Origin: Poecilobothrus nobilitatus | Taxonomy: Eukaryota > Arthropoda > Insecta > Diptera > Dolichopodidae | DNA length: 64,000 bases | Direction of reading: 5' to 3' | NCBI GenBank assembly: GCA_947095535.1 | Contig: OX352772.1 | Location: forward strand, 105,098,449-105,162,448 | Part shown: one piece after another, positions 57,001 through 64,000 of the stretch | Layout: every line of letters begins with the position of its first letter | How positions within the stretch are numbered: position 1 is the first letter of the stretch | Position numbers and translations under genes: made by a program | Notes under the pieces: model-generated | Database searches by the model: none | What the model was told of the DNA's origin: nothing | The model's input: the letters and a program-made list of their open reading frames with translations, nothing else

Positions 57001-57699
57001 ATTTTTTCTGCTGAGCTCTATGCTATTTATAGAGCAATACTCTACTCGGTAAAACACATTCCACAAAGCAATATTGTTATATGCACAGATTCTCTCTCTT
57101 CTGTAAAAAGCATTTCAAACTTTCAGCCAGATAATCCTATTACAATTGATATAAGAGATCTGAGGAATAAGTACTCTGATAAAAAAATTTGTATATTTTG
57201 GATTCCAGGGCATATTGAAATTGCTAAAAATGAGGAAGTAGACTTACTGGCTAAAGAATCGATTCTACTAGAAATAGACACATCATACAAATTTATGTAT
57301 CGCGATTATAGACCTTTAATATACCGGAGCATTAAAAGTTCTTCGAATGAACAATGGAATGCGTTAGACGGCAACAAACTGAGACAAATTAAACATAACA
57401 CTACCGCCTGGAAAAATATTGACCAGTTAACGCGTAGAGAACAAATTGTTTTAACGAGACTAAGAATAGGGCACTCGGGTTGAACCCATCAATATATATT
57501 CAAAAAAGAAAGCCCACCGATCTGCAACTGCGGTGAAGTTGTGCAAATAAAACATATTTTTGAATCATGTGCTCAACTAGATAACCAAACACCAAAATAT
57601 AACATTAGAGGCTTATATAAATTAGCAAATGAAGAACAAAATAACATTTGCAATATATTTAACTTTTTGAAGGAAATTAGCGTACATAATAAAATATAG
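54089..57699 (+). pseudogene. I-type LINE ORF2 (endonuclease, RT, RNase H), inactivated
   Basis: Endonuclease in 54089-54586 (IIQWNIDGF, CIQESKF, LGDFNSHNILWG) and 54583-54804 (SDHYPLI). Reverse transcriptase in 55386-56132 (NYRPISLTNCIYK, FFDIEKAYD). The palm motif reads YADH instead of YADD (about 56015-56026), and the GVPQG motif reads GVPHG. Thumb in 56208-56825. RNase H in 56875-57483 (STDSSLNQGK, SAELYAIYRA, CTDSLSS, VDLLAKES), so all four acidic positions look present. The C-terminal zinc motif (CNCGEVVQIKHIFESC) follows after a stop at 57481. RNase H places it in the I superfamily. There are about six frame breaks. Confidence 0.85.
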
Positions 57700-58350
57700 A
57701 GTTTTACTAAAAGTGGCAGATTTTTTTTTTGTATTATCATCGTTATTATTATTTATATATTGAAGTAAATTGTATATTAATTAATCATGTATAAAAAGTA
57801 TTATAGTTTAAATTAAGGATTATCATTTTGTATCATTTGTATATTGAAGTAAATTATGCTAATATTAATCACTTACAAAATATATTGTATATTATAGTTT
57901 AAATTATGTTAAATTATGTTAAATCCAAAAGGGTTAACTGGCCTTTAAAAATAATTAAAAAAAAAAAAATTTATACGATAAAAATTTGTAATTTATTTAT
58001 TAATTTACATTTAAATTAAAGGAAGATACAGAAGTAGATGTCGGGGACTGTGTTGATTTAGATGATTCAACGGACTTGATCCACGATATTACATTATTTG
58101 AATCAACCGATACTGTCTCATCAATTCCAAACCAAAAACCAAAAAAATAATGTCTGTAGGTAGGTATGCGAATATAAAAAATGGAAAAAAAAGTTATTGT
58201 CTAATGTTTAACATTTATTTTTTTTCCACTCAAAAAGCTTTTCACGAAATTGAGAACTAGGTCCGATATTTTTTATTGTTTCTTTAATATAGTCCCTCGA
58301 TAAATGTTTTAAATTTGCATACGAAATCTGTTGTCGTAAGTTGCAAATTA
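57700..58350. other. LINE 3' UTR and flank with an acidic open stretch
   Basis: The I-type LINE tail appears to end near 57970 in an A run. At 58015-58149 the plus strand is open and acidic (VDVGDCVDLDDSTDLIHD), without an ATG, ending at TAA. The same sequence occurs degraded at 61975-62090. I cannot assign it; it may be an exon of an older gene. The piggyBac left end follows at 58351. Confidence 0.45.
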
Positions 58351-60827
58351 CCCGTTTTTAACCAGTACTAAAAATCGTTTGAATTTTTAAAATTTTTTCA
58401 AAACTATTCAATATTGGGTTAATCAAGCAAATTTGGTCTTTTTTAAAATTAGACCAATAGGCTAGAAATTAGAAGCCGGTGCAAAAACGCACCATTGTCC
58501 TAATGGGATATTTAAAAATACAATTTCGTTTTTCATATTTTATTTAATTTTTTTTTTATTTAATTAATTCTGTTCATTTTAACATAACTTAAAAAATACT
58601 TTAAACCTTCAATATATAAAAAAGAATTAAATTTAATATAATGTTCTCAGTTTGCAATTACATAACAGAGAAAATAATTTACAGTAAATAAAAAAGAAGA
58701 AAACAAAATTAAAATAACTAATGGTAATGTTTATGGTATTTAGAGAATTCAAAATGCAAGGGCACAACGACGTCATTTATTAAGCAGGAACTGCATTTAA
58801 AATACGTATGGCTTTTGCAATACCGGTATTACCTTCTAATATTATTATATTGTGAATTTTTATTATATTATTTCCAATTTTTATTATATTGTGAATTTTT
58901 GATAGATTTACTGCAGAGATAAACACAGAATTTGCTGACGGGCCAGTATTAATATTCGATCTTTCCTCTAATAATGGTGTTGTTAAAAGTGATATAGTTA
59001 CTTCGCTTCCAATATCTAATAATGGTTTAAATGAAAAATGTACTTTGCGGTACAAATCCCAAGCATTGCTAATAGCCAAATCAATGGAATTGTTAAAGAA
59101 AGGCCAACACCATTTCTTACCTTTTATACGAATGCGGTATTGCACCATAAATCTATCTAATTTATGAGTGACACCGCCCATAAATTTATTGTAGTTTTAG
59201 ATGAGTTTAGGACATTTTATACTAACATGTTTCTTATCTTTTCTGGAAATCCTTTTGACACTATGTAATGGAAATACATCTTCAAAATTTCTCAATAAGC
59301 AAACAACAGAATTATCATGCCATTTAACGATCAAAATTTCATTTTTAGTGTCAAACTTGTATTCAAATTCATTTCTTTCCTTTTTTTTAAAGTTTTGCTT
59401 GGTTCAAACGGTAATTTTCCATTCTAGTTTCTCTGACTGTACCAGTTGCAAAAACTCCAATATTACATAAGGAGAGCATTAATTTGTACGATGTAAAGAA
59501 ATAAAAAAAAATGAAGTTTATAGTACATAGTGTTTTCCAATACTTTCGTCAATTCCAAAATTACGTATTGTCCTAGGCCTAGTTCTTTGTCGTACGATGT
59601 GGATGTACCTTCATATGGGAAGAATGTATAAACGCAGCTTTCACTATAGTATAATCACCAATTCTTATAGCCGAATATAGGAGGCTTCCGATAGCCGAAT
59701 ATAGGAGGAGGATATTTGACTTAAAAATTTGCGAACTTTATAAAATTTATCTGCAATATCAATTTTATTATTATCGGCCAAATAAAGATGCTGTTTTATT
59801 TTTTTATATGTTCTACTCATTATCTCCCTAATAATTGGAAAATTATAATCAGCTGCTCTTGTCCAGTATAAATTTTCCTGATGAACTGGATGATGTCCAC
59901 TAAACACCAAAATACTGAGAAATCGTTTTAATAAACATTCAGTTAGACGAAAACTTGAATTTTGTTGAGCTGCATACAGATTAATTTCTTTTACAATTAG
60001 TTCCAAGACAGAAAAATCAAAAAATTCATAAAACAAATCAATAGGATTTTTATCAGCTAATAGCTTTTCCAGTTCTTCAAATTTTTGCTCTTCAAAATTT
60101 TCTGTATTCTTGGCATATTTTATTTCCGCATTTAGTCAGTGGGGCTCATTTAAAATATTATTCTCTTCACTGCTAATATTTTTTTGCAATAGATGTATGA
60201 GTGGAGTATTATCATCATTATCATCTCGAGCAAACAGCAATTCCAAAGAGCCAGCCACTTCATTTGGAGTAACATCTTGCTCGTTCTGTTCAGCATATCA
60301 CTATCATCGTTATCCTAAGTCCGCCGCCTTCCTCTAGAGGTAATATAACTACAACCACAGCTTCATCTTTATCTATGCTGTAGGAAATAGCTGTAATTTC
60401 CTTCATAGTTTTAAAAATTTTATTTGCCTTAATAAAAGAAAAAACATGATATATTAGGCCATTGGTGCGAAACGAACCATACAGTTTTACTGATAAGAAA
60501 ACGTGCCATTATGCTAATTTTTATACTTACATATTTTGATTTTTCTTTAGTACGTATTTAACATTTATGAAAACGGAAAAATATTTTTCAGCTATTTATT
60601 TTAACTATTTTTGATAATATTTTATTTCAACACTTTATTTTGCACAAAACTTATATTTCACAAACAAATAAAAATATGATATTTTTAAGATTTAATTTTA
60701 AACTCAAAGCTGTAGTGATGATAAAATTTCAAATCAACAGTGAAAAACCAGTTCAGAAATTTTTTTTCACTGTTATTTAAAATAGTGAAGTTATTGATGC
60801 GAAAACCCACCAGTGGTCAAAAACGGG
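58351..60827 (-). mobile_element. piggyBac-like element, copy A
   Basis: The left end reads CCCGTTTTTAACCAG and the right end (complement) CCCGTTTTTGACCAC. The right flank is TTAA (60828-60831) and the left flank TTA (58348-58350), so one target base appears lost. Length is 2477 bp. Subterminal inverted motifs (AATGGTGCGTTTTTGCACC near 58490; ATTGGTGCGAAACGAACC near 60470) are also present. The single gene on the minus strand is decayed. Confidence 0.85.
58780..60406 (-). pseudogene. piggyBac transposase, copy A, broken
   Basis: The start is probably ATG at 60406 (MKEITAISYSID), with an acidic N-terminus in broken frames. Frame 59665-60036 has the N-terminal domain (LYAAQQNSS, MSRTYKKIKQHLYLADN). 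The segment that should hold the first catalytic Asp is deleted and replaced by a small duplication near 59672-59705. Then VKWHDNSVVCLLRN (about 59310-59330) and the frame 58780-59181 (MGGVTHKLDRFMVQYRIR, KKWCWPFFNNSIDLAISNAW). A 26-bp insertion at about 58845-58871 shifts the frame just before the C-terminal cysteine-rich domain, giving an early stop. It is clearly non-functional. Confidence 0.83.
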
Positions 60828-60831
60828 TTAA

Positions 60832-61036
60832 TAAAATACTAGGTACACATGTGCATATACATATATATATATATCAATTTAATTTTTAATATTTATCTTT
60901 TAAAATTGAATATAAATATTCCAATTTCCATTCAATTAATAAATTGAATAGATCCGCATCAAAATGTTCTATGTCTTAAATATCTAAATTAATGTCATCA
61001 ACAGTATTCATTACAACAATATTATTAATATTATTA
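60832..61036. other. Short A+T-rich spacer
   Basis: Flank between the piggyBac right end and the spliced-gene relic. (AT)n at 60862-60875; nothing else is seen. Confidence 0.5.
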
Positions 61037-61740
61037 TTAAAATGGTATATAAGTGAACGGTAAAATAAATGGTTGAATATATATACTTAAACTGTAATAT
61101 TTTAATACTAATTCTTCAATCCGTTTTTCATAGTCGCTAATTGTCGTTAAGTGAAAAATAAAGGTTTCCTCGGCATCTAAAATTGTTATCCGTTTTTTGT
61201 TTTTTCGAGATTTTAGTTTTGAAAATATCCCATTTGCTAAAAAAACTATTTTCTTTTCCAATATATAACAATTTAAAATCAATTTCAATCTAGAAATAAA
61301 ATTTATTTACCTACTTTTTACCTAAAATGACAGAATGAAATGTATTCACTAATAAATAATTATACAAAATAAAATAAAAATGGTATAGTAATTAGGGACT
61401 TACTCATTTACAAGCTCTGTAATCCTTATATTTTGATCAAGCTTTCAGAAATTCAGAATTTGTTCTTGTATTCATTAATATTTCCTGTTGTCGTAGTACA
61501 AATTTATTCCTATTTATCTTTACATCATTCCAATCGCTACAGTCTCTGCTCAATATTACTTTTAATCCTAGTGAAATACTTTCATCTACTTCTAATACGT
61601 TATAACATAAAGCCTCTTTTCTCAAAAGTCTCAAAAGTTTCTCTTTCTTCAAAAGTCTCAACTTTTCTTAACTTTCTTTTGGCATAAATTATATATTTGT
61701 CATACAATTTACCTCAAGGATTTCGTTTTCCTAGGTGTAA
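61037..61740 (-). pseudogene. Unidentified spliced gene relic (copy 2, two exons)
   Basis: Minus strand. Exon 61437-61661 (KEALCYNVLEVDESISLGLKV, DCSDWNDVKINRNKFVLRQ), donor gtaagtcc at about 61400, an intron of about 90 bp, acceptor 'ttctag' at about 61290, and exon 61037-61288 (NGIFSKLKSRKNKKRITIL, AEETFIFHLTTISDYEKRIEEL). The first exon matches 51150-51600. The second exon's frame reads protein-like for 83 codons. No family is recognised. It lies outside the piggyBac ends but inside the duplicated unit. Confidence 0.45.
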
Positions 61741-62299
61741 AATAATATTTATATATAAATTTATATTAAATATAAATTTTTTATCAATAACTAAAGCACT
61801 TCAATAACTAAATCAGTTACAAAACATATTGTATATTATAGTTTAAATTATGTTGGGCCTGATAAAATTCAAAAGGGTTAACTGGCTGGCCTTTAAAAAT
61901 AATTAAAAAAAAAAATTTATACGATTTATAATTTATTTTATTTTATTACCTTACATTTAAATTGAAGGAAATTAAATACAGAAGTAAATGTCAGGGACTG
62001 TGTTGATTAAGATGATTCAATGGAGTTGATCCACGATATTACTTTATTTGAATCAACCGATCTCATCAATTCCAAACTAAAATCCACAAAAATAATGTAT
62101 GTAGGTAGATACGCGAATATAAAAAATGAAAAGAAAAAATGGAAGAAAAGTTATTGTCTAATAACATTTATTTTTTTTCCACTCAAAAAGCTTTTCACGA
62201 AGTTGAGGACTAGGTATTTATTTATTGTTTCTTTAATATAGTCCCTCGATAAATGTTTTAAATTTGCATACGAAATCTGTTGTCTTAAGTTGCAAATTA

Positions 62300-64000
62300 C
62301 CCATTTTTAACCAGTACTAAAAATCGTTTGAATTTTTAAAATTTTTTCAAAACTATTCAATATTGGGTTAATCAAGCAAATTTGTTCTTTATTTTAAAAA
62401 TTAGAGCAATATGCTAGAAATTAGAAGCTGGTGCGAAAACGCACCATTGTCCTAATGGGATATTTAAAAATACAATTTCGTTTTTCATATTTTATTTAAT
62501 TTTTTTTTTATTTAATTAATTCTGTTCATTTTAACATAAATTAAAAAATACTTTAAACCTTCAATATATAAAAAAGAACTAAATTTAATATAATGTTCTC
62601 AGTTTCCAATTACATAACAGAGAAAATAATTTACAGTAAATAAAAAAGAAGAGAAACAAAATTAAAATAACAAATGGTAATGTTTATGGTATTTATAGCA
62701 TTTTAAATGCAAGGGCACAACGACGTCATTTATTAAGCAGGAACTGCATTTAAAATACGTATAGCTTTTGCAATACCGGTATTGCCTTCTAATATTATTT
62801 CCAATTTTTATTATATTGTGAATTTTTGATAGATTTACTGCAGAGATAAACACAGAATTTGCTGACGGACTAGTATTAAGATTCGATCTTTTCTCTAATA
62901 ATGGTGTTGTTAAAAGTGATATAGTTACTTCGCTTCCAAAATCTAATAATGGTTTGGATGAAAAATGTACTTTGCGGTACAAATTCCAAGCATTGCTAAT
63001 AGCCAAATCAATGGAATTGCTAAAGAAAGGCCAACACCAAGAACCTTTTATACGAAATGCGGTATTGCACCATAAATCTATCTAATTTATGAGCGACACC
63101 GCCCATAAATTTATTGTAGTTTTAGATGAGTTTAGGACATTTTATACTAACATGTTTCTTATCTTTTCTGGAAATCCTTTTGACACTATGTAATGGAAAT
63201 ACATCTTCAAAATTTCTCAATAAGCAAACAACAGAATTATCCGGTCAAAATTTCATTTTTAGTGTCAAACTTGTATTCAAATTCACCTCTTTCCTTTTTT
63301 TTCAAAGTTTTGCTTAGTTCAAACGGTAATTTTCCATTCTAGTTTCTCTAACTGTACCAGTTGCAAAAACTCCAATATTACATAAGGAGAGCATTAATTT
63401 GTACGATGTAAAGAAATAAAAAAAATGAAGTTTATAGTACATAGTGTTTTCCAATACTTTCGCCAATTCCAAAATTACGTATTGTCCTAGGCCTAGTTCT
63501 TTGTCGTACGATGTGGATGTACCTCCATATGGGAAGAATGTATAAACGCAGCTTTCACTAGAGCATAATCACCAATTCTTATAGCCGAATATAGGAGGCT
63601 ACCCTCGTATAAACATCTTACAACTGTGCCTTCCAAAATAAGGCCACATAGATTTATCAATACGAAGAGCATGCGAAAATACTCCAAATTTCATACAATT
63701 TTCCGATATTTAACTTAGAAATTAGCGAAATTTATAAAATTTATATGCAATATCAATTTTATTATTATCAGCCAAATGAAGATGCTGTTTTATTTTTTTA
63801 TATGTTCTACTCATTATGTCCCTAATAATTGGAAAATTATAATCAGCTGCTCTTGTCCAGTATAAATTTTCCTGATGAACTGGATGATGTCCACTAAAAG
63901 CCAAAATACTGAGAAATCGTTTTAATAAACATTCAATTAGACGAAAACTTGAATTCTGTTGAGCTGCATACAGATTAGTTTATTTTACAATTAGTTCCAA
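62300..64000 (-). mobile_element. piggyBac-like element, copy B (right end outside window)
   Basis: The left end reads CCCATTTTTAACCAG, preceded by TTA as in copy A, so the missing target base pre-dates the duplication. The rest matches copy A, with different indels. The right terminal repeat lies beyond the window. Confidence 0.82.
62662..64000 (-). pseudogene. piggyBac transposase, copy B, broken
   Basis: Frame 63722-63904 has the N-terminal block (HPVHQENLYWTRAADYNF, MSRTYKKIKQHLHLADN). The catalytic region lost from copy A is present here (about 63590-63690: RIDKSMWPYFGRHSCK, FIRG), although the usual DESM reads DKSM and a stop follows. A 12-bp deletion removes the WHDN segment near 63241. 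Frame 62662-63006 runs without the 26-bp insertion of copy A into an intact-looking C-terminal cysteine-rich domain (YCKSYTYFKCSSC, VPLHLKCYKYHKHYH). Confidence 0.82.

Larger units (their letters stand above)
57860..61814. repeat. Unit 1 of a 3.94-kb tandem duplication
   Basis: Sequence from 'acttacaaaatatattgtat' (about 57871) recurs from about 61815, with an offset of 3944-3949 bp at the LINE tail and the piggyBac left end. The unit holds the last ~100 bp of the LINE, the acidic open stretch, piggyBac copy A and the unidentified spliced gene relic. Unit 2 runs out of the window. Units differ by scattered substitutions and several indels. Confidence 0.85.
61815..64000. repeat. Unit 2 of the 3.94-kb tandem duplication (cut by window end)
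   Basis: This repeats 57860 onward: the LINE tail ('aaaagggttaactggc'), the acidic stretch (degraded), and piggyBac copy B. It continues past the window. Confidence 0.85.

Noticed and set aside
1..64000. CRISPR array or bacterial defence system
   Set aside because: No regularly spaced identical short repeats with unique spacers, no bacterial gene organisation, and eukaryotic introns and LINEs throughout.

Overview
The window looks like very A+T-rich nuclear DNA from an arthropod, most likely an insect. The grounds are one intron-containing host gene of the kekkon type (LRR plus Ig cell-surface protein) and a load of eukaryotic transposable elements of kinds common in insects. There is no sign of bacterial gene organisation (no operons, no CRISPR array). 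I cannot name the species. Apart from the kekkon-like exon at 33.05-34.58 kb, almost everything recognisable is mobile-element derived, and nearly all of it is broken.

Layout. 1-5.4 kb: two head-to-head relics of a protein-primed family B DNA polymerase (Maverick/Polinton-type), forming a 1.3-kb inverted repeat with a 0.6-kb spacer. 5.4-10.5 kb: mostly non-coding with short duplications, plus a THAP zinc-finger relic. 10.56-16.39 kb: a Tc1-like element with about 200-bp terminal inverted repeats. Part of it, with about 570 bp of flanking DNA, is present three times in tandem (period about 1785 bp). 17.5-18.2 kb: imperfect roughly 120-bp repeats. 18.9-22.9 kb: a 5'-truncated LINE carrying a palindromic MITE, apparently inserted into a PIF/Harbinger element whose nuclease and MYB/SANT-like genes are both decayed.

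24.19-29.63 kb: the best-preserved element, an apparently full-length Jockey-like non-LTR retrotransposon with two long open frames, poly(A), a candidate 10-bp target-site duplication and a correctly placed downstream promoter element. 29.7 kb: a P-element/THAP9-like fragment. 31.2-32.2 kb: a LINE 3' fragment on the minus strand. 33.05-34.58 kb: the kekkon-like exon, ending in tandem in-frame splice donors. 35.2-38.2 kb: a decayed minus-strand LINE of R1/LOA-like type. 38.3-43.7 kb: a second, different Maverick-type relic (polymerase plus one or two associated genes).

44.6-46.6 kb: a minus-strand LINE fragment interrupted by a PIF/Harbinger-like element with TAA target duplication, which itself contains a mariner-like transposase fragment. 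47.0 kb: a tRNA-like sequence beside a perfect short hairpin. 47.4-50.9 kb: a LINE gag fragment and a CR1/L2-like LINE with a PHD finger, both minus strand. 52.9-57.7 kb: an I-type LINE with RNase H and a mutated reverse transcriptase centre. 57.9-64 kb: a roughly 3.94-kb tandem duplication, each unit carrying a piggyBac element and (in the first) part of an unidentified spliced gene that also has a copy at 51.2-51.6 kb.

The genes do not form a pathway. The window records repeated insertion, nesting and tandem duplication of elements around one host gene. The most informative items are the head-to-head polymerase inverted repeat with mosaic identity, the chimeric Tc1 triplication with a 3-bp microhomology junction, the near-intact Jockey-like element, the tandem splice donors, and the two differently decayed piggyBac copies. 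All alignments were made by eye.
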